From contig CAKUXP010000011.1 in assembly GCA_934700345.1 (NCBI GenBank), forward strand, positions 17,543 to 81,542: a stretch of 64,000 nucleotides of DNA, written 5' to 3'. Positions 36,618-45,665 of this stretch are shown here, piece after piece; position 1 is the first letter of the stretch, and the number at the start of each line of letters is the position of its first letter. Under the pieces are notes generated by a model. It was not told the DNA's origin, did not search any database, and saw only the letters and a list, made by a program, of their open reading frames with translations. The stretch is from an uncultured Fibrobacter sp. (lineage in GTDB: Bacteria > Fibrobacterota > Fibrobacteria > Fibrobacterales > Fibrobacteraceae). The position numbers and the translations under genes are program-made.

Positions 36618-36661
36618 AAAATCTCCAACAAACAGAGGCCAAAGATAGAAATTTTAACGTT

Positions 36662-39385
36662 CTAGAGACCGAGCAGGGACTTTAATTCTTCGAGGCTGTG
36701 CGCCACCTCGTGCTTGCCGTTCCAAAGCTTCGTAAAGCTTTTTCCGTAGGCTTCGCCGACAAGCCGATTGTCAAAGAAGAGCGCAACGCCGGAATCGGAT
36801 TCGCTCCGGATCAGACGGCCGAGCCCCTGGCGGAGTTCCAGCACCGCTTCGGGAATATAGAGGTTCCGGAACGCATTTTCGCCATTCGCCTTCATCTTCT
36901 CCGAAAGGCTCGCCACCAAGGGATTCGCCGGATTGGGAAACGGGAGCTTCGGGATGACCAAAAGTTCGAGCGCATTTTCCGGAAGATCGATTCCCTCCCA
37001 GAAAATCTGGCATCCAAGAAGGCACGCTTCGCGTTTTTTCCGGAACATTTCCACGAGGCTGTCCATGCCGCCATCGAGTTGCTGGCACAGAAGAAGCTTG
37101 TCCTTTGCGGCGAATCTCGGAGCAAGCGCATCGTGGACTTTCGTCATGCTGAGGAGGCTCGTAAAAAGAACCAGCGAATTCTTTTTGTTCTCGGGAAGTA
37201 TTTCCGAAAGGACATCTTCTAGAGCCTTCTGGTATTCGGGAACGTTCGGCTTCGGCAGAAAATCCGCAATGATGATTCGGCGGTTTTTGTTCACGTCGAA
37301 ATCGGAAGGATAGGTGCGGACAAACGGCTGCTTGGATTTTGAAACCGATGGATCGAGCATCCCCATGCGGCGTTCAAAGTAATCGAACGAGCCTTGCACG
37401 GAGAGCGTCGCCGAGGTAAACGTCGAACTCTTGATCCACGGATAAAACTTTTCAGTCCACGGCTTTCCCGGATAAAGCGGAACAGCGCGGAGAATTGCGG
37501 TATGCGGATTTCCGGGTTCTTCCATGTAAAACACCCAGTCGTCCTTTCCCGCAAGGACGATAAACCCGAAATCCTCGGCAAAGCGCCCGATTTCCATCGC
37601 AGCGCCTTCAAGGTTCCGGGCGACCAGCGAAAGCTCCGGCGTATTCCGCAAGCTCTCGCAAAGGCTCTCCGAAATGGCCTTGACCGAATGGCACGCATCC
37701 AAAACGGAATTCGGATCCGTATCGTATTCGGCAAAGATCCCTTTCGAAAAACGGAAACCGTCCGTCTTGCGCTTGAAGACTTTCTTGCCGAGCTTGAGGA
37801 AGAAGCGGTGGAGCGACTTTTCGCATTCTGTCGTAGCAACCCGCAAACGTTCGCAGGATTCGAGAAGCGAGACGTCCGCATCCAGCTTCCGCAGCTGCGC
37901 TTCGAGTTCCGCGACAAGTCCCTTGTCCTGTTCCTTCGGATGCACCAAAATCTTCGTGATGTTTCTCAGGCGGAAAAAGCGGACCATCTTGCCGAAGCTT
38001 GCATGGCTCATCGAAGGCAGGCGATGCGCTTCGTCAAAGACAATATGGTCGTAAGCGGGGAGCAGCGCGAAGTCGAGCGCAAGATCCGAAAGGAACAGAG
38101 AATGGTTGATAAAGAGGAGATTCGCCTTTGCAGCCTGCCGGCGCACGTTCAAACCGAAACACTTGCCGTAATGAGGACATTTTTCGCCGAGACACGTCGA
38201 AGCGTCGCTCGAAAATTTATTCCAAAGCAAACGATTTCGGGAAAGGTTGAATCCCGTATTTTCACCGCCGTCGCCCGTTCGCGTCTTTTCAATCCAGGGG
38301 ATAAGCGTCATGAACGATTCGCGCTCGTCGGGAGCGAGCAGTACATCGGGAGAATTGAGATGTTCCTCGAACTTTCGAAGGCAGATGTAATTGCCGCGGC
38401 CCTTCATCACGAACGGCGAGACCTTTTTCCCAAACAGTTGCGCAATCATCGGAAAATCGCGTTGGCTGAGCTGCTCTTCAAGCGTTCGGGTCGCCGTGCT
38501 GACAACAACCCGTTCCCCGGAAGCCGCCTTGAGAGCCGCCGGAATCAGGTAAGCGAGCGTCTTTCCCATCCCGGTCCCCGCTTCGAGAATCGAAATGCCA
38601 CCCTTATACATATTGCGTTCCACGACTTCCGCATAGTTCATCTGGGATTCTCGCGATCTGTAATTCGGGACGACCTCCGACAATTTTCCGTTTTCCGCAA
38701 AGAATTCCTTCACGCGCGGTAAATGTTCGGTCAAATTTCGGGCAGGCGACGCAACATCTTCCGGTTCGAGCGGAGAAATCTTTTCGTGCGACGGAAGGCA
38801 ATCCTCAAAAATTTTTTCCCAGGCAGTCCCTAGCGAAAGCCGGTAGAGATGATGTCTTACAAACGAATCGAACGTCTCGATTTCCCGGAGAGCTTTCCAA
38901 AAAAGCTTTCCACAGGCGTCTGCGTCGGGAAGGGCCCGGTGCGCACGTTCCCGCGGAATGTCCAGATAGGAAACGAGCGTTTCCAGCTTATGATTCGGAA
39001 CCGTCCGGAAAGCGATTCGCGAAAGGACGAGCGTATCAAACACCGGATTGGAATCAATGGTAATTCCCACTTTCGCAAAGGAATTTCTCAGGAACTTCGT
39101 ATCGAACAGTGCGTTATGCGCAACTATCGGGAAATCGCCCAAAAATTTTCGTATATCCCCGGCAACACTCGCAAAATCAGGCATATCCGCCAAGTCCGCA
39201 TCGGAAATCCCGGTAAGAGAAGCGATAAACGGGCGCAAGTGCTGCGCCGGCTTGATCAAGAAATCCCTGCTCTCTACCGGTTCGCCATTTTCAAAACGTT
39301 CCAAGGCGACTTCGATGATTTCATCGTGTTCAAAGTCAAGTCCGGTCGTCTCCAAATCCAGTGCGATATATATGTTCGGTTTCAT
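36662..39385 (-). CDS. dinG: 3'-5' exonuclease fused to DinG-type helicase
   Basis: A 907-residue fusion. The N terminus is a DEDDh exonuclease (ALDLETTGLDF, VAHNALFDTKFL, HRALPDADA) of about 180 residues. The rest is an XPD/DinG helicase with Walker A GTGMGKT, DEAHRL, and Cys-rich iron-sulphur region CLGEKCPHYGKC with an upstream YICLRKF Cys. The C-terminal motifs (FWEGIDLPENAL, RQGLGRLIRSESD) are helicase motifs V-VI. It resembles the Gram-positive DinG form with an exonuclease domain but keeps the cluster cysteines. Its ATG overlaps the Ig-like gene stop by 4 bases. Confidence 0.9.
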   Translation of the reverse strand: MKPNIYIALDLETTGLDFEHDEIIEVALERFENGEPVESRDFLIKPAQHLRPFIASLTGISDADLADMPDFASVAGDIRKFLGDFPIVAHNALFDTKFLRNSFAKVGITIDSNPVFDTLVLSRIAFRTVPNHKLETLVSYLDIPRERAHRALPDADACGKLFWKALREIETFDSFVRHHLYRLSLGTAWEKIFEDCLPSHEKISPLEPEDVASPARNLTEHLPRVKEFFAENGKLSEVVPNYRSRESQMNYAEVVERNMYKGGISILEAGTGMGKTLAYLIPAALKAASGERVVVSTATRTLEEQLSQRDFPMIAQLFGKKVSPFVMKGRGNYICLRKFEEHLNSPDVLLAPDERESFMTLIPWIEKTRTGDGGENTGFNLSRNRLLWNKFSSDASTCLGEKCPHYGKCFGLNVRRQAAKANLLFINHSLFLSDLALDFALLPAYDHIVFDEAHRLPSMSHASFGKMVRFFRLRNITKILVHPKEQDKGLVAELEAQLRKLDADVSLLESCERLRVATTECEKSLHRFFLKLGKKVFKRKTDGFRFSKGIFAEYDTDPNSVLDACHSVKAISESLCESLRNTPELSLVARNLEGAAMEIGRFAEDFGFIVLAGKDDWVFYMEEPGNPHTAILRAVPLYPGKPWTEKFYPWIKSSTFTSATLSVQGSFDYFERRMGMLDPSVSKSKQPFVRTYPSDFDVNKNRRIIIADFLPKPNVPEYQKALEDVLSEILPENKKNSLVLFTSLLSMTKVHDALAPRFAAKDKLLLCQQLDGGMDSLVEMFRKKREACLLGCQIFWEGIDLPENALELLVIPKLPFPNPANPLVASLSEKMKANGENAFRNLYIPEAVLELRQGLGRLIRSESDSGVALFFDNRLVGEAYGKSFTKLWNGKHEVAHSLEELKSLLGL

Positions 39386-41193
39386 CTGGTTCCTTTATGA
39401 TTGCCCGCCGGCAATTTCGGCAAGCGGGATTCGATTGCATACAAGGTATTTGCGCCGCGTTCGACAACAAGCGTATCCGCCAAGGCACGCCACGGCATTC
39501 CATAGTCAAAATCAAAAAGATTTCCGGCATAAGGAATGTCCGAAGAATCCTTCGTCCGAAAATACTCCATTAGGTATTTTCCCTCGGTCAAGCCGTCCAT
39601 CTGGAAATTTCCGTCTATCGTGCAGGCAGTCGTCACAAACGTTTCGGAATCGACCTTGCGAATGCGTACCTGCGTATCCCTAGAGCCGCCAGGAATCTTT
39701 CCCGATAGACTCGAAAGCTGAAGTTTCGGGACCGTTTCAAACTTCACCCACATCCGCGTTTTCCATGTCACAATCGTATCGCGCTTTCCCGTCGCGGAAT
39801 CCGGGGACGAAAGCGTCGAATCCGCATAGCGTTCTAGCAGTTCCACCTTTGCGTCCGTCTGGAACTTTTCGTCTCCGAACACAAAAAAACGCACCGGATC
39901 CTTTCGCAAGATCTTCACGGGAAGCGTATCCTTGTTCTGCACAAGGATCAGCCGAGCGCGAAGCGAATCTAGAAGGGAATCCGACACGGGCTTGTCATAG
40001 ACGACTTCGACGGAATCCTTCGGAAACACGTTTTTCGAACCGCTCGCAGGAAGTGTCGAGACTTTTGACGGAGAAAGCGTGTCCCCCTTCATCTCCTTCC
40101 AGTCAATCGAAAGCGTCGAAAGCTTTTCGGCAAGTCGCCTGCCCAAAGAATCCCGCCCGGCCTTACAAGCAAAGGTGTAGGATGAATCGCGATTCGCCAG
40201 GGAACCGAAGAAAAACTCCACTTCGTCGCTTTTAGGCGAACGGTAAACCCAATCCGGAGAAATCCGCTCGGAATCGGGCGAAAAGAGCGCACAGTTTTCC
40301 TTCGACAGAAATACGCTGTCGAGCAGTAGGCTCCTCGAAAATTTTGCCGAGAGCGAAGCCTTGCCCGTCTGCGTCACCGCATCGAGCGAAACAGGCGTCG
40401 TATCCTGATCGGCCAGGGCAATCCAGAGCGTGTCTGCGCTTTGCGGAGAAAGTTCCAGGTCAAACTCCCCCACACCGGCAAGTTCGACCGAAGGTTCGAT
40501 TTTCTGGTTGCCGTTTTCGTCGAGAAAGGCGACAACTCGGTAACGGCCCGCCTTGAGTCCCGCCAAATGAAAGCGTCCAAGGCTATCCGTCTGCGTCGAA
40601 AACAGGGGAATTTCCCGGGTAAGCTTCGGAAGCGAATCCGCCTCCACGCTCAGGGAATCGCGGAACTTTTCCAGGTAATGGTGCGCGGACCGCTCGGCAG
40701 CCCCCATCAAAAAAAGTCCCACCGTCGGATACTGCTTTTTTTTCACCATCGAAGCCGTCACCATGACGCGCCCCGACACGGAAAGCGAATCGATGACGGG
40801 TCCGGTCGAAAACGTCAGGCGAAAGGGCTCCGCAATCGCGTTGCCGCGCAAATCCTTGAGCCCGCTCGCAATCGTCAGCGTATAAGTCGTATTTTCGTCG
40901 AGCCGCGCCTTTGAACGTACAAACAGTTCATCCCCATCGACTTCGAACTTGAGCCTTTTTTCAAGCGGCGGAGAAATCGTCACGGCGCTCCGCGAAACCG
41001 AAGCCGCAATCCACTCGTCAAACTGCAAATGGACGTTCAGCTCCATCGGCACATTGACTGCTCCCGGAGCAGGAAACACCCCGGCGACTCGCGGCGGATA
41101 CTTGTCTTCCGGTCCGCCCTGCGGCGCAATGGACGTGGCACAGTCGGCGACGAACAAGGCTAGGAAAAAAAGTGTCCACCAGCGAAGTTTCAT
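39382..41193 (-). CDS. Ig-like (Big_5/SbsA-type) lipoprotein
   Basis: A 603-residue surface or periplasmic lipoprotein: signal peptide with lipobox VADC (Cys19), then GGPEDKYPPRVAGVFPAPGAVNVP, the start of an SbsA-type Ig-like domain common in Bacteroidota and Fibrobacterota. A further part contains SBHS-like repeats such as GRFHLAGLKAGRYRVVAFLDENGN (carboxypeptidase-regulatory-like fold) and a last similar module near residue 510 (GNFQMDGLTEGKYLMEYF). Function unknown; probably envelope-structural. It lies 10 bases after lepB on the same strand. Confidence 0.75.
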   Translation of the reverse strand: MKLRWWTLFFLALFVADCATSIAPQGGPEDKYPPRVAGVFPAPGAVNVPMELNVHLQFDEWIAASVSRSAVTISPPLEKRLKFEVDGDELFVRSKARLDENTTYTLTIASGLKDLRGNAIAEPFRLTFSTGPVIDSLSVSGRVMVTASMVKKKQYPTVGLFLMGAAERSAHHYLEKFRDSLSVEADSLPKLTREIPLFSTQTDSLGRFHLAGLKAGRYRVVAFLDENGNQKIEPSVELAGVGEFDLELSPQSADTLWIALADQDTTPVSLDAVTQTGKASLSAKFSRSLLLDSVFLSKENCALFSPDSERISPDWVYRSPKSDEVEFFFGSLANRDSSYTFACKAGRDSLGRRLAEKLSTLSIDWKEMKGDTLSPSKVSTLPASGSKNVFPKDSVEVVYDKPVSDSLLDSLRARLILVQNKDTLPVKILRKDPVRFFVFGDEKFQTDAKVELLERYADSTLSSPDSATGKRDTIVTWKTRMWVKFETVPKLQLSSLSGKIPGGSRDTQVRIRKVDSETFVTTACTIDGNFQMDGLTEGKYLMEYFRTKDSSDIPYAGNLFDFDYGMPWRALADTLVVERGANTLYAIESRLPKLPAGNHKGTR

Positions 41194-41203
41194 CTCAGGT
41201 GCG

Positions 41204-42484
41204 TCAGTTTCCTATCAGATGGATAACTTTCCCGATTCGCGAAAAACGAATTTTAAACGGAATCTGGAACCACGTGAACGGTTTCCTAAACGAAAAACCT
41301 TGATCGGAATTGTCAAACGAGAAATAGACGATAAAGGCTTTCGCCTTGATATTCTTTTGGGAAACAAAGCCCCAGAAACGGCTGTCCGCGGAATTGTCCC
41401 GGTTGTCGCCCATCATAAAGTAAACGGGATATTTCACCTCGTAGCTTTCCACAGGAGAACCATCCACGAGAAGACGCGCCTTAAGCGAAAGCGATGAATC
41501 CTTCGAAACGTTGTAGGCGAGGTCGCTTAGCTGCGCCCCTTCAAAATAATCATAGCTCACCGGGCGAGATAATCCCGGGTAATTGCCATTCGGGTCAAAC
41601 CTCGGAATAAATCCGGTCCGCGCGAGTTTCGCAAACAAGGCAAAGTCCATCGGTCCCACAATCGTATCGCCTTGCCGTAATCCCTGTCCCATAATGCGCC
41701 CTTGCGAAAGCACCATGTTCAGCAAAAGGCTTCGGTCGCTTTCCACGGGAATTCGAAAATCGTCAAACGTATAGTTCGGTACTTCGAGGGAATCCTTGAA
41801 CAGGGAAAGCTCCAGTTCCACCTTCTTTTCCAGGTTTTCCTGCGCCATCAGGGATTTAACCCACCAGAGCCTCGCAAGCGAAAGCCCATTCAAGTCGATG
41901 ATATCGCCCGGAGCGGGAATTCGGACAGGTTCCAAAGAATCCCGCGCACCGGCAGAGCGGAAATGCGCCGAATACTTTCCCTTTCCCGGCAACTTTTCCT
42001 GGGGAACGCCATTCTGGAACAGCACACCGTTCCGCACGGAAACCGTATCGCCCGAAGTCGCGACGCACCGCTTGATAAAATCCTTCGGGCCGTCTGCGTA
42101 ATGCACCAGGTGCGGATTTCCGGGAATCGGCTTTGAATCCCAGTAAAAATTCCCGAACATCAACGCATCCGCCAAGTGCGTATAGCGCGCATAGTCGTAA
42201 TCGGGATAGGCAGGCTCGCCCGGATACCGGAAGATGACGATATCGCCTTTTTTCGGACTGGTCACTCCCGGAAATTTCGAATGGGTAAACGGAATCGGTG
42301 AACCGTAGGTAAACTTTAACCCCAAAATAAAATCGCCCGTGAGCAGCGTATCTTCCATGGAACCGCTCGGAATCTGGAACGCCTGGATAACATACTGGAT
42401 AACCACTAATGCACAGGCTATCGGAATGACAAGTTCCCTCATCAGGGCTTTCACATAACGAGATACAGATTTTTTTGAAACCAT
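41204..42484 (-). CDS. lepB: signal peptidase I with large insertion
   Basis: A 426-residue type I signal peptidase. One transmembrane helix (about 17-36) precedes IPSGSMEDTLLTGDF with catalytic Ser42; the general-base Lys138 is in DFIKRCVATSGD; YFMMGDNRDNSADSRFWGFV is the conserved box E. The gap of about 200 residues between box D and box E is much longer than in E. coli LepB and probably forms an extra periplasmic subdomain. It cleaves Sec/Tat signal peptides. Start ATG at 42484 divergent from the channel gene. Confidence 0.9.
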   Translation of the reverse strand: MVSKKSVSRYVKALMRELVIPIACALVVIQYVIQAFQIPSGSMEDTLLTGDFILGLKFTYGSPIPFTHSKFPGVTSPKKGDIVIFRYPGEPAYPDYDYARYTHLADALMFGNFYWDSKPIPGNPHLVHYADGPKDFIKRCVATSGDTVSVRNGVLFQNGVPQEKLPGKGKYSAHFRSAGARDSLEPVRIPAPGDIIDLNGLSLARLWWVKSLMAQENLEKKVELELSLFKDSLEVPNYTFDDFRIPVESDRSLLLNMVLSQGRIMGQGLRQGDTIVGPMDFALFAKLARTGFIPRFDPNGNYPGLSRPVSYDYFEGAQLSDLAYNVSKDSSLSLKARLLVDGSPVESYEVKYPVYFMMGDNRDNSADSRFWGFVSQKNIKAKAFIVYFSFDNSDQGFSFRKPFTWFQIPFKIRFSRIGKVIHLIGN

Positions 42485-42565
42485 ACTTTCACAAGATAGA
42501 AATTTTCCAAAGAGCCTTGTTCCAAATGCAGCGCGTCCTTGCCCATTATTTTCTATCTTGCAAAT

Positions 42566-43687
42566 ATGAACGATATTTTTGAAGCATATCGAGGGCTTTT
42601 CCTCCTATTTCTAGTTGCCGTCCTTCTCCTGATCGTTTCACGCCATCTTTTTTTACCGTTTTTCAAGAAAGTTGCCGAAAAAAGCAGGAATCAGTTTGAC
42701 GATATGCTCGTTAAACGCAAGACGGTCGAACGCGCCGTCCACATTGTCCCGGCCATCATTCTCTACACGGGACTTCCCCACGTTCTCCCGCAAGATTCCT
42801 TTCTCTTCCAATCGCTCTTCACGCTGAACAACCTCTACTTTATCGTAGTGGGCTTTTTAGTCTATGATTCCTCTCTCCACGCCTTAACCGACTACATCTT
42901 TTTAAATTCCCAAAAGCAGGGACTTCCGATCCAGAGCGTTCGCCAGGCGGCTCTTCTCGTCGGATTTCTGGTCTGCACGATACTCGTCATTTCGCAAATC
43001 ACGGGAAAAAGCCCCGTCATTCTGCTCTCGGGTCTCGGAGCGCTCGCCGCCGTCTTCATGCTCATTTTTCGGGATCCCATCCTGGGTTTTACCGCCGGCG
43101 TACAAATCGCGACATTCGATCTGGTCCGCACCGGAGACTGGATAGAAATTCCCAAGGAAAATATCAACGGCGTCGTCCACTCGGTCTCGCTCACCAGCAT
43201 CCGCATCACCAACTGGGACAACACCACAAGCGTCCTTCCGGCATACAGCCTTGTTTCCACACCGTTCAAAAATTGGCGTCTCATGCAGGAATCCGGCCGA
43301 AGGCGGATCCAGCGTGCGCTCCTCATCGACGTCCGTTCCCTCGCCCCGCTTACCGAAACGCAGATTCGGCAACTAAGGGAAAATTCCCTCTACAGACCGG
43401 TTCTCGAAAAACTCCTCGCCGAACTTTCGGAAGGCGAACGACCTCTCAATCTGGCAGCCTATCGCCTCTGCATCTCCGCGTTCCTCCGCACCATTCCCGA
43501 AATAGACACGTCCCGCACGCTGATCGTCCGCGAACGGGAATCGAACGGCTACGGAATCCCGCTCGAAATCTACCTGTTCACGACATACGCCAACTGGGTT
43601 TCCTACGAAGAATTTTCCGCAGCCCTCGCCGACAGGCTCATCGCGAAACTTTCGGAATTCGGCCTAAGGCTTTACCAGAAAATCTAG
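42566..43687 (+). CDS. mechanosensitive channel, MscS family (YbdG-like)
   Basis: A 373-residue inner-membrane channel protein with about five transmembrane segments and the MscS pore/beta region: LSGLGALAAVFMLIFRDPILGFTAGVQIA, then TGDWIEIPKENINGVV and LPAYSLVSTPFKNW. The layout is nearest to YbdG-type (MscM) members. It gates under membrane tension during osmotic downshock. The ATG at 42566 begins MNDIFEAYRGLF; an upstream TTG at 42539 is in frame but less likely. Confidence 0.85.
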   Translation: MNDIFEAYRGLFLLFLVAVLLLIVSRHLFLPFFKKVAEKSRNQFDDMLVKRKTVERAVHIVPAIILYTGLPHVLPQDSFLFQSLFTLNNLYFIVVGFLVYDSSLHALTDYIFLNSQKQGLPIQSVRQAALLVGFLVCTILVISQITGKSPVILLSGLGALAAVFMLIFRDPILGFTAGVQIATFDLVRTGDWIEIPKENINGVVHSVSLTSIRITNWDNTTSVLPAYSLVSTPFKNWRLMQESGRRRIQRALLIDVRSLAPLTETQIRQLRENSLYRPVLEKLLAELSEGERPLNLAAYRLCISAFLRTIPEIDTSRTLIVRERESNGYGIPLEIYLFTTYANWVSYEEFSAALADRLIAKLSEFGLRLYQKI

Positions 43688-43690
43688 GGA

Positions 43691-44342
43691 CTAGTCCACC
43701 GACGGGTAAGATTTCTGGTCCGAAATGACAACGTCCAAATCCCTTAGGGGGAATTTCAAAAGAGCCGTCGTGTTCGCCACATACAGGGAATCCTCTACTG
43801 CCACCATACCATAAGACGAGCCTTGGGTCAGGCAGAAGGTCAAATATCCGTAAGGGGTGTCAGTGGTACCAATAACACTGTCTATGGGGTTCCATAAGTC
43901 CTGTTCTTCGTCGTATTCAAGAATATCCGTAGAAGCACTTTGGCCTATCACATAGATTTTACCCTTGTGCACGGTGATATCCGTGCTGTCCTCGTAGCCG
44001 ACAAAGCATACAACCGGTCGTCCGTTGTAAGCAGCGATTCCATAGACATTGTAGAAACCGTTCGAATCAAACGGCAACGCGTATATTTCGTCCCATCCGC
44101 CGCGATCGAAATCGTATTTCAGGACCTTGCCGCTAAGCTGGGTTCCGGCATAGCTCACCGACATGATAGATGGACTCCAAGCCTCCAAACGTCTTGGAGT
44201 CATCCAGTACCGGGACGAAGTCATCCTTGCGCCAACCGAAATCCGGGTCGTCCTTATATGTTTCCGAAGACCGCACCACGGAAGACTCGTCGAAACAAGC
44301 GAACAGAACCAAGACAAGAAAGAGAATGCCCGTTTTTTTCAT
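43691..44342 (-). pseudogene. frameshifted beta-propeller-like lipoprotein
   Basis: From ATG 44342 the frame encodes MKKTGILFLVLVLFAC, a clean type II signal, but shifts out at about 44165 (GLESIYH...). The other frame then carries the rest (SVSYAGTQLSGKVLKYDF to YPSVD, ending 43691). Removing one base near 44165 restores a continuous protein of about 217 residues with repeated strand motifs like a kelch/NHL propeller (GKIYVIGQS, DSLYVANTTALLKF). No homopolymer is present at the site. It could be a true mutation or a base-call error. Function unknown. Confidence 0.6.
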
Positions 44343-44404
44343 ATCAGATTCTCCACACATATTGGACATTCAAGAGATTCGGGAAATCATAAGCCTTGCA
44401 CTCA

Positions 44405-44597
44405 TCAACAGAATAGGGATTTAGGGTCATTGCAAACGTGGAATGGCAAATAAGTTTCATCGTATGGTTCTATCCAATTTTCTAAAGGACTATCCTGACT
44501 TTTAGGAATATCTGCATATTTTGGCATCGGCAAAATCACCCGCAAACACGACTGAGTATGCGAGGAAAAATGCAATAAAAAACAAAATACGATGCAT
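44405..44597 (-). pseudogene. small secreted protein remnant (signal peptide then frameshift)
   Basis: An ATG at 44597 opens a clean signal peptide (MHRILFFIAFFLAYSVVFAG) but the frame stops at 44502. A second frame from about 44540 carries a protein-like tail (MPKYADIPKSQDSPLENW onward) to a stop at 44405. A single shift near 44540 would join them into a secreted protein of about 60 residues. An alternative 82-residue reading from 44653 lacks a ribosome site and a sensible signal peptide. Low confidence. Confidence 0.3.
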
Positions 44598-44653
44598 AAA
44601 AATTCTTTTATAAATCTTGAAGCAACGATAGAATCATAATTTATATTCAACAT

Positions 44654-45220
44654 TCAAAAAGAAAGGGCAAATGGAAACAATACTTCAATATTTTGATTTA
44701 CGATTTCTCATTATCAAATACAGCTTTGTCCAAAAAGTTAAAAAGTCCCCGCCGACGGTCGTAAACGAACAACATCTTTCCCTGCGTGGTCAGCTGTTCG
44801 CCACACCGATCCTTCTCCAATTATTGCTTAATTAAGCGGACCGCTTCGATCCAGAATGATAGTGAACAGAAAACAGCACGCTCGGCCTGTCATTGCCGGA
44901 CATCGACTCGGCAATTCCAAAGATTCCCATGTCAGTGCACGGGAATGACATCGTCCGAGTCTCGCATCCCTTCCATCATGTTCCGTTTCCCATTCTAAAA
45001 CGACCCACGAACAAATCCACCTGCAATAAACACAAAAAAAAGACATCCTCCGGGTTCTCTACGCTCGAAGCTACTCTTTTAGAAAAGATAGCCCACCTCG
45101 CCTGTCAGTTTTTCAGGGTCAAAAGACCGGGCATAAACATCGAAGCAAGAGTTCGGAGCTGATTGAATCTTGTTAGATCGGGCATAACTACCGAAGGATG
45201 CCTTTTTTAATATAAACAGG
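44654..45220. other. gene-free stretch
   Basis: About 570 bases without a convincing gene on either strand: frames are short, lack ribosome sites and have no recognisable domain. It holds one palindromic repeat (44888-44950). A structured RNA next to zapA, such as 6S RNA, is a theoretical possibility, but no such structure was recognised. Confidence 0.5.
44888..44950. repeat. palindromic intergenic repeat (TGTCATT type)
   Basis: A 63-bp inverted repeat: 28-base arms (44888-44915 and 44923-44950) starting TGTCATTGCCGG and ending CGGGAATGACA, around a 7-base centre. Each arm holds its own small GCCG/CGGC or CCC/GGG palindrome. The outer TGTCATT is shared with the element at 63126. Confidence 0.7.
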
Positions 45221-45250
45221 AAAAGTGCCCGAAGCAAGCACTTTTTGTCT
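45221..45250. terminator. putative bidirectional terminator near zapA
   Basis: Stem AAAAGTGC (45221-45228) pairs with GCACTTTT (45238-45245) around a 9-base loop. A TTTTTGTCTTT tail follows on the plus strand, and on the minus strand the stem ends in TTTTCC. It lies 22 bases past the zapA stop. Confidence 0.55.
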
Positions 45251-45271
45251 TTATTTCCGTACTTTTGTCAT

Positions 45272-45610
45272 TTATTTGTCAAAATGTGATGGAGCTTGCA
45301 GTTTGTCGAGTTCATCGGACAGCATGTCGGCGAGGACTTTCGCCACTTTCTGGCTTTCCAGATAAAATTCCTTATAGCGGGCGTGGCGACGGCGCATATC
45401 AAAAAGCTCCGATGTGATATCCATCGCCATCAGGAGCATCTGCTTGCGCATGTCCATCCGGGCATCCGCTTTCACGTAAGTTTCGACCTTTTTTGTCACA
45501 TAGGCGACAATCGCAGAAAGTTCCGCATCGGTAAGATCCGTCTGGATTTGAAACCGGTCATTTCCGATTTCAACCCGAGTTGTGTGCAAGGAAGAATCCC
45601 GAGCGTCCAT
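45272..45610 (-). CDS. zapA: cell division protein ZapA
   Basis: A 112-residue ZapA homologue. The N-terminal globular part has VEIGNDRFQIQTDLTDAEL, followed by the AIVAYVTKKVE helix and a long C-terminal coiled coil (ALLMAMDITSELF-like region QMLLMAMDITSELFDMRRR). ZapA cross-links FtsZ filaments at the division site. A good GAGGTGA ribosome site precedes the ATG. The coiled-coil gene 55 bases upstream is a likely partner. Confidence 0.85.
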   Translation of the reverse strand: MDARDSSLHTTRVEIGNDRFQIQTDLTDAELSAIVAYVTKKVETYVKADARMDMRKQMLLMAMDITSELFDMRRRHARYKEFYLESQKVAKVLADMLSDELDKLQAPSHFDK

Positions 45611-45665
45611 TGGTCACCTCATTCCTTCATTCCGACGCCAAACGAATCGGTGGCTGCGAACCACC

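Noticed and set aside
37394..38722. A 442-codon plus-strand frame antisense to the DinG-type gene, and similar long frames antisense to dnaE and the helicase-associated gene
   Set aside because: Arg/Lys-rich shadow translations of GC-biased coding sequence; the minus-strand products have clear domains.
44654..45220. A 6S RNA gene next to zapA
   Set aside because: The position is suggestive, but I could not identify the long hairpin with a central open bubble, so no call was made.
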